Both the position numbers and the translations under genes were made by a program. From Cristatella mucedo (Eukaryota > Bryozoa > Phylactolaemata > Cristatellidae), in contig WPIO01000009.1 in NCBI GenBank assembly GCA_009760855.2, forward strand, positions 1,145,001 to 1,209,000: a DNA stretch of 64,000 nt, given 5' to 3'. Below the pieces are notes generated by a model. That model was given only the letters and a program-made list of their open reading frames with translations, ran no database searches and was not told the DNA's origin. Position 1 is the stretch's first letter. Every line of letters starts with the position of its first letter. Positions 1 to 10,840 of the stretch are shown here, piece after piece.

Positions 1-172
1 AGGATTATCATCTAGAGCAAGACCTGCAGCTCGTTTATTAAGGGGGCAAGACTCGGCTTGACCCGCGATCACTGAAACATTGTAGGGTAAAGTCACAGTG
101 CTTATTTGACTCGGCTCAACAGGTGCTCATTCAGTGAAACGAAGACATAACTTTATAGTTGGTAATGGTCTG
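1..172. repeat. Dispersed repeat C, copy 1 (cut by window edge)
   Basis: This stretch is repeated with few differences at 3612-3783, including the shared block GGGGGCAAGACTCGGCTTGA. The left end is cut by the window edge. Copy 2 lies within a longer insert in a LINE-A copy, so C is probably part of a mobile element. I see no coding capacity and do not recognise the family. Confidence 0.7.
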
Positions 173-811
173 AGGTAATTGGAATAGGTGGCAGCTCAGG
201 TCGCTTATAGCAGTAGGAGAAGGCTAAAGAGCCTCTTGTCACTTCCGTGACCCAGCCACTCGAGCCTACCGAACTCAGGGAAATCTGGTTATATGCATCG
301 CGTGCAAAAAGTCTCATAGATCGGCAAGCTCCTTATCCCGCTAGAACATGGAGACTTTCTGATTACAATTTCTGATCCTCGGAGGCCCTACAATATTAAA
401 AATATCCTCGTAGAGTTCTTTAGGAGGAATGAGATTTTTAATTTGACCAACACGTGAACCACAGCTATTCAGTGCCCGGAAGCAATAATTTTGCTGATAA
501 ATTATCCTCGGTTCTCAGAGTCGTGAATATTAGAGTCCTGCTGAAGAAGCTTACGATTTTTGTAGAGATTTCGTTATTGTGAAGCATGGCCGACACATAG
601 ACGGCACTGGAGCTCCTAGGAAGTTCTGGAAACCAAAGTCCTTTAGCTCTCTTCTTCCGGTTGCTCATGCTATTCCTGATAAAGTGGTCCTGCAATTTTT
701 GAATAGAATATAATCGTAAGATTCTCTCCAAAGTGTTTCGCGAGAAATGGCATGAAAAAAGCATCTGCTGCTTGCGGATGTTACAGTCAATCATTTGATA
801 ATGCATATCCA
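173..811. other. Unassigned spacer
   Basis: No recognisable gene or repeat. The minus strand holds an open stretch at 555-689 bounded by an AG acceptor and a GTAAGC donor, but its translation resembles nothing I know and is not claimed as an exon. Confidence 0.4.
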
Positions 812-884
812 GCATTTGTAAAATGCCTAGAAAAAGATTCAGTTCTCCGACGGCGCAATACTATTAATAACAATAATAAAATAA
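812..884 (+). repeat. LINE-A 3' tail fragment
   Basis: A decayed copy of the LINE-A terminal hairpin (AAATGCCTAGAAAAAGATTC... in place of AAAGCGCCTAGAAAGAGATTG) followed by AATAA-type repeats. Only the last ~70 bp of the element is present, as expected for an extreme 5' truncation. Confidence 0.6.
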
Positions 885-1048
885 AATTTTTATACATCAC
901 CAAATATAATGCTTCACTAATGTTCTACCAATGAGCCGATAGACTAAGTGCTGAAACGGCTGTGAGCTAAATCAGCCAGCTTGTGACTGCTATTTATTGT
1001 CTATTGTTTCTGAGTAGTAATGGCTAGGGAACCGATTGTGTATATGTG

Positions 1049-1195
1049 TGTATAATTTATATAGCACCCTTAGTGAACTTAATCCTTATTCAGGCGCTTT
1101 ACATATATCATGGGGCTTGAGATCACAACCTTGGCCAGACCTTGGTCTGGGCGAGCACCTTAACCGCTGGGCCAAACCAGGCTGCAGAAAAGGCG
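1049..1195 (-). repeat. SINE-T1 copy (tRNA-derived SINE)
   Basis: Read on the minus strand, a tRNA-like head (box A near GGTTAAGGTGCTCGCCC) is followed by GCGCCTGAATAAGGATTAAG and a short AT tail. The same order occurs at 18.3, 25.5, 37.0 and 49.8 kb. The box B region is damaged here. The tail resembles the LINE-A 3' hairpin. Confidence 0.7.
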
Positions 1196-1946
1196 ACGCC
1201 ATGAGAGAGACAGTCAGTTGCATTTCTTGAGTTGACACAGACATTTTAGCTGATTTGAACTCTAGGCCACCAAGCCATCGATGTCCATCCTGGCCGCCGA
1301 TTAGCGCCTGTAACCATTCGTCGCTTTAAAATATAGGCTTATCTACATTATGAATATGGACTTCGTATCCTATGGTATAAGCGCTCTCCATCGCAGCCGT
1401 GTTGTTGCTAGGTTAGCATACCTGCGTCTATTGGTGCAGCACATACAATTCTTTAGCCGTTGTACAAAGTTCAGCCATGGACGGCATTCCTTGTCCATCG
1501 ACGACCTCTGTGATTTCGGCCTAGTTCCACCCGGAAGCGGAAGCTGCACGGTACTTTTATCACAGTGCTAGGAATTCTTAATTTATATAACGGCGATGAT
1601 GTTGTCCCTATTTTGGCCTATTTAGTATTGCATCGTTTGAATATTTATTTTGTAGCTTCAAATTTTTTGGATCGCTACATTTGACCAATTTTTAGACCAA
1701 ATTGCCTATCGATGTGCAGTAGTCGCAGTGATATTTATCGGGTAATTTAGATGTGGAATACGCCATCGAGGCTGCTCGTTGCTGCCAATTAAAAGTCCTT
1801 TTTGACTCGGGCTCAGCACACCATGAAAACAGGGCTAGCTTGAGTATCTAAGCATTTTTAACTGACCGACAGTGAGGGTTAGTCAGTGCATGATTTAAGA
1901 TGGAATTAAGCTGCACAGCAAAAAAAACAAGCCATGCGTACAATGC
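1196..1946. other. Unassigned spacer
   Basis: No supported gene. A short block near 1278-1310 (GATGTCCATCCTGG...) resembles a block near 40640, so an unnamed dispersed repeat may be present. Confidence 0.4.
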
Positions 1947-2303
<357 letters not shown>

Positions 2304-2776
2304 AGCAGGACCATGTGCATGGCACCGAGTGGCTCGTGTACTTGCGACCTCGTAATTCACCTAATTGGCAATGCAGTGTCAGAACCTGCCCTCTGAATGG
2401 ACGTAACTATTGGAGGATGCAAAGCCAGGTCAGAGGTCTTCCTGAGCGTTCGGCTATAAAGCAGATTCTGTGAATTCCCCATCCCCCAATCGGTTAGGTA
2501 CTGGTAACCTTGGTGGAAAGCCGAGCAGAACGACACCCAGCCGCCTTGACCTGATCGGTAAGTAAAATACCACTGCCATTTTACAGTGTGAAAGTTGTGG
2601 ACTGCCTGGTAGAAGCGAATTCATTTATGGGTCAGATTGGTCTGTAGTGAGCAATTGTGCCACGGAATCTGTTAAAATGCTGCTGAGTAGACTTTTCTCG
2701 TGTATTGGCTTCGATAATGAGTTGGCAGCAGCATGATATTGCAGCCTATGGGCACCCAGTGTAACAGCTATGATAT
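2304..2776. other. Unassigned spacer
   Basis: Between the triplet array and a LINE-A 3' end. No ORF, repeat or RNA gene is recognised. Confidence 0.4.
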
Positions 2777-3050
2777 ACACACCTATTTAGGACAGCATTT
2801 AGTGGGTCCCTGTGATTCGCCCTTCATGTGCTTATGCATGCTGACACTGTGCATGCTGCCACTAACCACATTTGCATGCTGACCCTGTGCATGTCACCCA
2901 CCCCTAACCATGTTATTCATGTTGTTTGTTTATCAAGCATGATATTACTCACAATTCAATTGCATTTCCCTTTGCAGCAAATGTAAAGCGCCTAGAAAGA
3001 GATTGAGTTCTCTAGGGGCACTTTATCAAGTGCATTATTATTATTATTAT
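2777..3050 (+). mobile_element. LINE-A 3' UTR with hairpin and (TTA)n tail
   Basis: The segment starts at ACACACCTATTTAGGACAGC, the end of the LINE-A ORF, runs through the full 3' UTR (repeated GTGCATGCTGCCACTAACC blocks) and ends in the terminal hairpin and an ATT-repeat tail. The next base begins a minus-strand LINE-A piece whose missing 3' part is exactly this segment, so it may be the inverted 3' end of that copy. Confidence 0.75.
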
Positions 3051-4846
3051 GAATAGATGCGTTTTTAGTTTCTTTTTAAACGCGGACAAGTCGGGAGATT
3101 TCATGACGCAAGTCGGGAGTGAGTTCCAGGCTTTGGGACCATGCAAACTACAGGCACGGTCTCCAAATGATCTGAGGTTTGTACGAGGTAAATGTAAACA
3201 GTTAGATTCCAAAACGCGGGTGAAAAAATGTTTAGCCTATTAAGGCAGTGAATCTGGTAGGTAGGCTGGAACCAAATAATGAAGAGACCTACAAGTGAGT
3301 GACAAACCCTTGAAGTCGATGCTTTGCTTGACTGACAACCAGTGCAGGCCAGTGAGAAGTGGTGTGATGTAACTGTAACTGTAACGCTCATGACAGACAA
3401 GCCGAGCTGCAGAGTTAGGCAACAGCTGACATCATTTGTCGCTAATATTTATCATAATGTTGGTACACCCGCATTCTCTTTTGATGCGACTTCAGCTGTT
3501 GACTAAATTGCCACTTTTCTAACATGCCACCGCTTGGTTCAGTGCTCAAGTTTCCCTATACCAATCGTGGCAGGGCCGAAACCTACCAGGCAAACAGCCA
3601 GTCGCGAAGCCAGGATTTTTATCCAGAGCAATACCGGCAGCATGTTTATTAAGGGGGCAAGACTCGGCTTGACCCGCGATCACTGAAACATTGTAGCGTA
3701 AAGTCACAGTGCTTATTTGACACGGCTCGACAGGTGCTCATTTTGTGGAACGAAGACACAATATTGTAGTTGGTGACGATCTAGGGGCGTTGTCTAGCTG
3801 CACAGCTTTGCACCGGCTGTAAGGTCCTGAGTGCACAAGCCGTTAGACCCGCAAGAAGTGAGTTACATAAGTCGAAACGGGATGTCACAAATGCACGGAC
3901 TAATTAAATGCATCGATATCGATGTCTAAACAAGCCAGAATTTTAGCAATGTTATGTAGCTGAAAGTAGGCAGACTTGACAGTGCAGCTAATGTGGTTGT
4001 CTGATGAAAGGTCACTTTGGAACATGACACCAAGATTTCGTGCAGATTCAACAGGAGATAAGCTGAAGAGCTTATTTTTAGAGTTAACCTTTCCAATTTC
4101 TGAAGCACACTGGGTTTGCTCATAGCTAATAGTTTGATTTTATCATTAATTCATTTAAGAAAGTTTGTTTCCATCCATGTGGGGATGTCATCGACATATG
4201 CAGCAAAGGAGTCGAGAGAATTTGGCTTGCTGGAGTTTTGGGAGGGATCAAAGCAAAGGTACAACTAAGTGTCATCTGGATAGAAGTGAAAGCCTAGATT
4301 GTGCTTGGCAGCAACATCGGAAAGAGGGAGAGTATAAGTTGAGAAAAGAACGAGACAAAGCACAGAACCCTGTGGTACCCCATATTTCAGAGATACCTGA
4401 GATAATCTTTGTCCATTCATATCAATACACTAGAGTCTCCCACTGAGATAGGACCTGAACCATTGCAACGTAATGAAAGTGATGCCCAGGCGAGATGAGA
4501 CGCGCTCAAAAAGGACTTGGTGATCGATAGTGCTCAAAAGCTACCGAAAGATCCGGCAAAACAATAAGGAATACTCTAAGTTTTCTTTTCTAAGTAGGTG
4601 GTTGTACACCCTTAGCAATGCTGCCTCTGTGGAGGGATTAGCTCTAAAACCAGTTTGGAACTTTATAGCAAGGTTAGAAGTTTCAATATATGAGTTCAGC
4701 TGGTCTGTCACGACTCGTTCCAGTGCCTTTGACAGGAATGGTAGAAGGAAAACTGGGCGGGAGTTTCTAAAATTCTCTTGGTCTAGTGTCGCTTTCTTGA
4801 GTTGAGGTCTGACTACAGCTTTTTTGAAAGTACTAGGACACGACAT
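3051..4846 (-). mobile_element. LINE-A copy, minus strand, interrupted by an insert at ~3435-3785
   Basis: Minus-strand translation gives CR1/L2-type reverse transcriptase in pieces. From 4846 downward: ATLDQENFRNSRPVFLLPFL, then FQTGFRANPSTEAALLRVYN, a decayed palm, then from 3432 to 3051 NSAARLVC, LHWLSVKQ and FKKKLKTHLF. Frameshifts and stops show it is dead. Both sides of the insert carry the same LINE position (LQxVQNSAAR), as expected for a target-site duplication of about 25 bp. The 5' end is truncated near 4846 and the 3' UTR is absent or inverted into 2777-3050. Confidence 0.75.
3434..3785. mobile_element. Unnamed ~350-bp insert carrying repeat C copy 2
   Basis: This insert splits the minus-strand LINE-A. 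Its right half (3612-3783) is repeat C, also found at 1-172. The flanking LINE sequence is duplicated: GCTGCAGAGTTAGGCAACAG before and GCTGCACAGCTTTGCACCGG after. It has no ORF. It could be a non-autonomous retroelement or a MITE; I see no clear terminal inverted repeats. Confidence 0.55.
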
Positions 4847-5111
4847 GATCCAAATTGTTTTCTAAGTCGGAATTCTGGCGATCGTACGAGTAATGAAAGC
4901 CCTCGGGTACCGTGTACGCTGTCGAAAACTCTTCATCATGAGCGGACCAATATGTAACACAAAATCTTGAAAATCCAGGATTCACTAGCAGGTTGCAAGG
5001 GTGGCCACCTGTGTCGCCCTGCCGGTCCATGATTTTCACCGTTTGGTTTTAAATCTGCAAAAATGCGAGTTATTCTTAAAATTTTCATTTGCTTCAGCTC
5101 GCATTTGTTGG
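4847..5111. other. Unassigned spacer
   Basis: Unique-looking sequence between LINE-A and SINE-T2. The ORFs here are short and resemble nothing known. Confidence 0.4.
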
Positions 5112-5290
5112 CTTGGTGAGCCATGATGAGACACTAGGCAAGGCAGTTGCTTTTCACGACATTGGTCATGAGTTCGTGGGCTCGAATCCTTCGGTGGGCG
5201 GTCCTTTATTGCTGCTGCAAGCGGGGTTAAAAGCAATACAGGCTCTTCTCTTGTGGTACAAATGAGGCTGCTGAATAAGCTGTATGTTTT
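5112..5290 (+). repeat. SINE-T2 copy 1 (tRNA-derived)
   Basis: The head reads like a tRNA, with an intact box B (GTGGGCTCGAATCC) about 50 bp after a box A-like stretch. The body (CTGCTGCAAGCGGGG...GGCTCTTCTC) matches the copy at 9062-9269. Clover-leaf folding is lost and no true tRNA gene is claimed. Confidence 0.7.
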
Positions 5291-7347
5291 TATTCGAGCG
5301 GTAAGTGTTCTGTATTTCAAATTCACGCACGTTGGTGATCAATCCTTCTGCCCAGTAAGACAAGGCTCTGGAAATGCTCCCACAACTCTCTTCGGGCAAG
5401 CGACCTAGCCTGTAACGATGCCGTTTCTGGCACTATTAGTTATGACAGTGTGTTCACGCTTTTTGACGGTAGAAGGCATACAGTGTAAGTTAGGAGGAGG
5501 AAGGGCGAGGAGTGCAGGCTGGTCTAAGTAGCAGGTAAGTTAGGACGGCCTCTGGCGGTCTGCCTTAAAGACCTCAATGTCAATCATTCTTATTGCTGCT
5601 GTGTCGCAGAGCCTCATCACGCCAATGCATTCTTAATCGCCTCAATTTCAATTTGCCATGAACGAGGGAGCACCACTTTCCAAGAAAGCTGGATGATCGT
5701 GCCATATCTTACCCTTTCTTAACCCACTTGACTGCTTACCTATTGAAAAGAGGAACCAAAAATTCTCACACTTACATTCAAGGCTCGCAACAGCTTAGCA
5801 CCCCCATCTATCTGAGCAATTAAATCACTTTGTACCGGCTCGCATGTTCAGATAATCGATTGATTTAATCTTCCAACCTGGCTGTAGCACATTTTAAACT
5901 GAATACTGTTGGCAATCGTTTGAATAATTGCATATAGTTACAAGAGATAGGGATAATAACCAATAGTTATGTGCCATGAGTAATCTTTCAGATGGGATAT
6001 ATTGGAGAGGGTATAGCTTGGCTTACCCTATTTTACACTCTAGGCTTAAAGTAATGTACGCCGTTTTAACTCTAGGTATAAAGAGGCGCAAGGCATTTTA
6101 ACTCTGTATATACTCTGGGTGGGGCACACCCTGGCCTGTTACACACTGGGATTCACTGGGTGCTTTTGGATTCAGCTCAGTTAAGAAGTGTTGAAGATTG
6201 GGATACATTTTTCAAGCCAATAATGCCTCCTGAGATAAAAGATTTATCGTCTTCCTTCGTGGCAGCAATTATTTTTCTGAGGTGGATACACATATAGTAG
6301 GATTGAAGTTACTAGAATAGCTGATTATTTTTATTTAGCTTCAAACAGAGTAGTATGGTACTTCCAATTGAAGTTGATCAAGGGGTAATACAATTTAAAA
6401 ATTAGGCGCAAGAAATCTTAATTTTGTGAACGAAAGTGTGCTCAATCTTTTAGGCGCCCCACGAAGGAGGTTTCACAGTTGCCCTTAAATTGGAGGACAC
6501 TATGCGGTGTCCCTCAGGATAGCCGGGGTGGGGTGGAGGTGAGAGATAAGTGGTAAGGCCACCACCTTCGAGCTTAGTTTAAAAGGCGAGCTTCGATGCC
6601 AAAAGGAAATGTAAAACGAAAAAGGTTACCTAATTTGCTTAGTACCTCAAATTTTGGGAACTTTTAATATACGTGTATATCTTACATTTAGAAGTTTCCA
6701 GAGATTGCAGTTATCTGATAAAACTGCCACCCGATTTCTTCACGCACACAATTTTTAGTGATACAGAAAATCATCGGAGTTTGCATAAAAAACAAAAAAC
6801 TTGGAACCTAATGGACTTGCAGTTTGGGCAATCGATACCTCGATGATATTTGTGAAAGGAAATTACCTCTATAGCTTTTTCTCAGCTTACCTTTCTTAAG
6901 TTTTGTCTTACTTGAGGATTTCTGCAAGATTAAATAATAAAAATGAATAGCATTTTACCAGGGAGTTAATAAAGTTCAAAATATAAAGAATTAACAAGAA
7001 AGCGAAAGTTTAATAGAGTTACATACTACACATAAGAAAAACTTGGATTCTTGTCACTACCTAAGAAGTCACATTTATGCGGCATACGTGCACCATGGCA
7101 TGCAACTTCAATGTGTTCGCAATGCTTTACTAAAAAAACGGAGAAATTATGCTATAAGATGCTTGAAGAAAAAAACCATTGACTAGACCAAGTTCTGGTC
7201 ACTCTTAAACCTGAGAACTTGGAAGTCAAATTAGGTCCTCTACGAAATAACCGAAGACAATGAGCCACAAAAGAACTGAGAATAAATTAAGATACCTATC
7301 CGGATCTTTTATTAACATTCATGCCTGAAAAATGAAATAAGTTAAAA
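5291..7347. other. Unassigned AT-rich spacer
   Basis: About 2 kb of AT-rich sequence without a long ORF, recognisable transposon or RNA gene. Short motifs such as TTTTAACTCTAGG(T)ATAAAG recur around 6040-6110 but do not form a clear array. Confidence 0.4.
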
Positions 7348-7471
7348 GGTCGAGGAAAAAGTTGTGGGCCGTGTTAAAGTAACTATTTTAACAAATTAGT
7401 ATTGAATTATTAACTTTTAAGAAATTAATAAATCATTATTTTAACATGGCCCATGAACCTTTTCTTCGACC
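7348..7471. repeat. Imperfect inverted repeat (35-bp arms, ~55-bp loop)
   Basis: The left arm starts GGTCGAGGAAAAAGTTGTGG at 7348; the right arm ends at 7471 and its reverse complement starts GGTCGAAGAAAAGGTTCATG. About 28 of 34 positions pair. The size fits a small foldback or MITE-like element. I see no flanking duplication. Confidence 0.65.
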
Positions 7472-8083
7472 TGGTATCTGAAACCCAAAATATGGCAGCT
7501 GACTAGTCTGCCATATTATCGTGCAAGTTCAATAGAGAAAGAGAACCAATCCATAACACTTTTCAGCTAAAGACAGAGCGATTGAAGTAAATGTGATATT
7601 TGCTAAATCAATCCACTGAATAAGATAATTCATGATTCATATATCTTAAAACGGGGCAGCGAATGAGCAACCTTAGCGAGTCTACTGACGCGTCTCATGC
7701 GAGTGAATAGTTTGTCACTTCACGAATGAACCTTTATTGCTATTTCAGGTGAGCCCTTAGGCTGCCTCTCATGCCAAAACATACTGGAATATAGCCAAGG
7801 TTAATTTCGCCGTATAAACCAGCTACGCCTTCAACTCAGGTACGCATGATCTTGAGTCAGCACGTAGCCTGAGGAAGTATTATTTCTTTTTCTAACTTTC
7901 CAGAAATTATTGCTAAGCACTTGCAAAGCTTGCGAAGCTGCAAGGCGTTAGGTCGAGTTGCAGACAGCGGGCTGGCAACGTCAGCAGTTAAATTTTCGCA
8001 AAGGGAGGCACGCTTATACACACTATATGCCGTCTGCCCGAAAGTCTCAACTACATATATCTGAAGCGATTAGCTTTCTTTCT
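7472..8083. other. Unassigned spacer
   Basis: AT-rich to about 7900, then more GC-rich with several CpGs. No gene is recognised before the minus-strand exon candidate that follows. Confidence 0.35.
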
Positions 8084-8212
8084 TCAAGCTCGTGCTTTAA
8101 AGTCCGTCCGCCGTCGTGTACAGTCTCTGCACTTCCGTGAAACACAAACACCCAGCCATTCGCACTCAATGCCTGCCGTGTAGTTTCTGTTACAGCTCGT
8201 TCGCCGGTTCAG
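8084..8212 (-). CDS. Candidate terminal exon of a cysteine-rich peptide
   Basis: On the minus strand a long pyrimidine-rich tract (CTCCTACTCCTTAACTCCTA...) ends in an AG acceptor at 8213-8214. The next 42 codons stay open to a TGA. They hold five cysteines spaced C-x9-C-x5-C-x4-C-x2-C, including the run GIECEWLGVCVSRKCRDC, with an arginine-rich end. No upstream exon with a signal peptide and no AATAAA downstream were found, so only a partial gene is claimed. I do not recognise the family. Multi-cysteine ORFs arise by chance in a window this size, so the splice tract is the main support. Confidence 0.25.
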   Translation of the reverse strand: MNRRTSCNRNYTAGIECEWLGVCVSRKCRDCTRRRTDFKARA

Positions 8213-8899
8213 CTGGTCGGCGGTAGCAATTACAATTATAGGAGTTAAGGAGTAGGAGTTGCCGGAACTCCAAATTAGCATCGTAGGGACCGTCGCTGTG
8301 GTTAATACACTGCTGTAGTAAACGTAGTGTTAGTTAATGAAGCGACAGACGAGAGCTGAGGATGTTTGGATAAAGCTGCTGCCGAATATCTGTCGCAGTT
8401 ACCTTTGCGTTCACTCTAAATAGCTTCAGACACTGACTGCAGTAGAAAAAATACAGGTTTCAAGCTTCCAAACAGCAAATAATAAAAAAATAAAAAAATT
8501 ACCTAGTCAGTGTTCTAAGCGACTGTAGTGGTTCCGCAATTTCGGAACAACGTATCACACGTTACGCGCTCTAGGCCTTGTAGCCAGTTGACCGACCACT
8601 GGTGAAGCTAGCGCCATGAAGGACAGCTGCATAGTCTTACAAGCAACTTTGATGCTAACTGAGAGTGCTGTGAGTTGGCTGATAGAATCCATATTGCTCA
8701 TACCTGGAGATAATTCCAAGCGTATGCGTAATGTTATTCTGTTTAAATTTCACGTAGAAAGACCATCATTGTCCGGGAAGGCAGAAAAATGCAGAACTTT
8801 AAATAGTAATCCTTTCAAGCATAATATAGCGAATATATGTCAGTAACACTAACAAGAATTGAATAACAACTGCCTATTAAACACGAGAGTTTCATACAA
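8213..8899. other. Unassigned spacer
   Basis: No supported gene or repeat. A small hairpin GGAGTTGCCGGAACTCC lies near 8256. Confidence 0.35.
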
Positions 8900-9061
8900 C
8901 GAATTCACAGCCTTAGCAGTTTCAGGGAAGCATGCTGTAACCAAAGACTTTATCTCAAGCAACAAACAGAAAGTGAGAAGCATAGCTGAGTCAGGTGGCA
9001 GTCGAGGATGTAGCATGGAGCGAGTAGCTCGGAAGTCGCAGCTCAGGAGGCTGGAAAGAAT

Positions 9062-9269
9062 GTGCTACTCGTCGTGGTGAGCCGTTATGGCCCACTAAGT
9101 AGGGCGGTCGCTTTTCACGACCCCGGTCCCGAAGTCGTGGGTTCAAATCCTGCGGGGCAATCATTTATTGCCACTGCAAGCGGTGGTGATAGCCGTCAAG
9201 GCTCCTCTGTCGTCATACAAAAGAGGTTGTTAAATCACCTAGATATTATTATTCACGTATTCAGCAAAA
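9062..9269 (+). mobile_element. SINE-T2 copy 2, nested in LINE-B
   Basis: The tRNA-like head has a well-kept box B (GTGGGTTCAAATCC at about 9138). The body is shared with 5112-5290 and the end is ATTATTATTCA-like. The host LINE-B 3' UTR stops before it and resumes after it at the matching position, so this is a nested insertion younger than the host. Confidence 0.7.
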
Positions 9270-10207
9270 GTAGAGTATATTTCATTGCATAGGAATTGTG
9301 GAAGTGACTTCCACAGTCTAAGACCTGTACGGCGAAAGATCATTTTGCAAATGGTCTATAAGCGTAGGAATGGAACAGCTCATTTATTATCCAATGAAGT
9401 CCTGAGGACACGAAGAGTCTGAAACAAGCAGAGCAGTTCAGGTAGGTGTGAAGAGTCAGAGCCATCACAGGCCTTATGGATCAGTGTAAGAACTTTACTC
9501 AGTATCGGCCGATCAACCTGGAGCTATCGCAGATATTTCAGCTAACGGGACTTGTGGCTGAATTCAGGCGTTGGTTAAATAGCTTTGCAGCCTAATTTCT
9601 TACCAGTTGTAATGGCTTAATGGTTTTTGGTTGCCCGGTTAAGTTTGAATCGCAATAACTTAGCCTAAGCGGAACCACTAAGCTTTTCCATTTTTAGCAA
9701 GCTGCCGTGAAAGACAGCTCCCAATCATCATCAAAGATCGGACGCAATGGCTAGCTGTTGAAGAACTCTTTTCAATAAACTTTCAAGATTTAGGCAAATG
9801 TCAAAGAAAAAACCTTAATTACGAGCACATGATGTCGGTCGGACAAGAGTGTCACCTTTTAGAAGAGCAGTCACATACTCAAGCCATATTCTCGGGGCGT
9901 CATATGAGTAGGAGTTTGGTCTTACCATAGTTTAGTATGTAGGAGAAAATATACTGAAATTAAAAATCAAATGACTATATGGCAAGCATTAATTCTATCC
10001 GTCCCTACCGCAGATTCCAACGGTCTAAACACCAAATTCAGCTGGTTATTGTCAGCATAGAAGTGACAGCCAATCCCACGGCCCCGAATCGCTTTTCCAA
10101 GAGGCCCAGTGAGAATGGATAACACTATAAGACCAACAGCGGACCCTTGTGAAACTTCACAGGGGACTGGTCTAGTGGATGAGACCTAAACACCACACAA
10201 AAGGAAT

Positions 10208-10230
10208 AAAATAAAATAAAATAGTAGCTG
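10208..10230. repeat. Short (AAAAT)n microsatellite
   Basis: Four to five AAAAT units within the LINE-B palm region, probably a local expansion. Confidence 0.7.
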
Positions 10231-10654
10231 ACTTACTAGGTTGATAAGACTTCTGGATTGAACACGACTGGACAGGTATAAGTTGAACCACTTCAGTGTC
10301 TCGTCTGGATGACCAATCTTTGTTTTCAATCGTTCATATAGATGCCCTTATATAAGTTCTAATTCTTTGATTATGAAATAGCCAGTTTCATGTAATTGCA
10401 GTTCACGAGCGACCATTAAATTTGAGAAAATGCTATGTTCCATGGTGATTGGTTGCTAGCGTTTCAGTAAGTTGTTGTAGCGTATGCAAGATTTAGGTAT
10501 GGCATGATACCTCAACGGGATGTCGCAGTTGTAGGAATAAATACCATTTTCCATCCATGGGACTCGAACTCACTACTAGCTTACCAAACGAAGTACTCTT
10601 AGCGTCTTCCGGAGAATAGACTAAATTAAATAAATATGGCCTTAGGCTTAACCC

Positions 10655-10840
10655 AAATCCTTGCATTCTCAAGAGAGGCTGCTCTCAGACCACTAATCAA
10701 GAAGTTGACACAAGAACAGGAGAACATCAGCAACTTTTACCCAATCTTTTTTACTTTCCAATGGGAGAAACTGGAAAGATTAGTAGCACACCAGTTACAT
10801 TATTACACTTCAATCCTCATATGCATTCTTTTGGCTTAAC
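10655..10840 (+). mobile_element. LINE-A internal fragment (reverse transcriptase fingers)
   Basis: Plus-strand translation EAALRPLIKKLTQEQENISN then LERLVAHQL matches the start of the LINE-A reverse transcriptase domain (compare KATLDQENLSNY and LEWVVAD at 61.6 kb). No 3' tail is present, so this is an internal relic. Confidence 0.6.

Larger units (their letters stand above)
8900..10345 (-). mobile_element. LINE-B copy, minus strand, split by SINE-T2
   Basis: The 3' UTR lies at 8900-9061 (CTTTATCTCAAGCAACAAAC on the plus strand matches other LINE-B tails). The ORF resumes at 9270 and continues upstream to about 10345. Minus-strand translation shows a decayed palm region: GCHFYADNNQLNL at about 10010-10070 corresponds to the FYADDTQL catalytic block, with the second aspartate lost. 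Stops and frameshifts are numerous. The 5' end stops near the finger/palm boundary. Confidence 0.75.

Noticed and set aside
555-689. Minus-strand internal exon
   Set aside because: Acceptor and donor are plausible and the frame is open, but the translation is unrecognised and no partner exon was found.
9100-9155. tRNA gene suggested by box A and box B
   Set aside because: The clover-leaf stems do not form, and the sequence continues into a body repeated at 5.1 kb, so it is a SINE.
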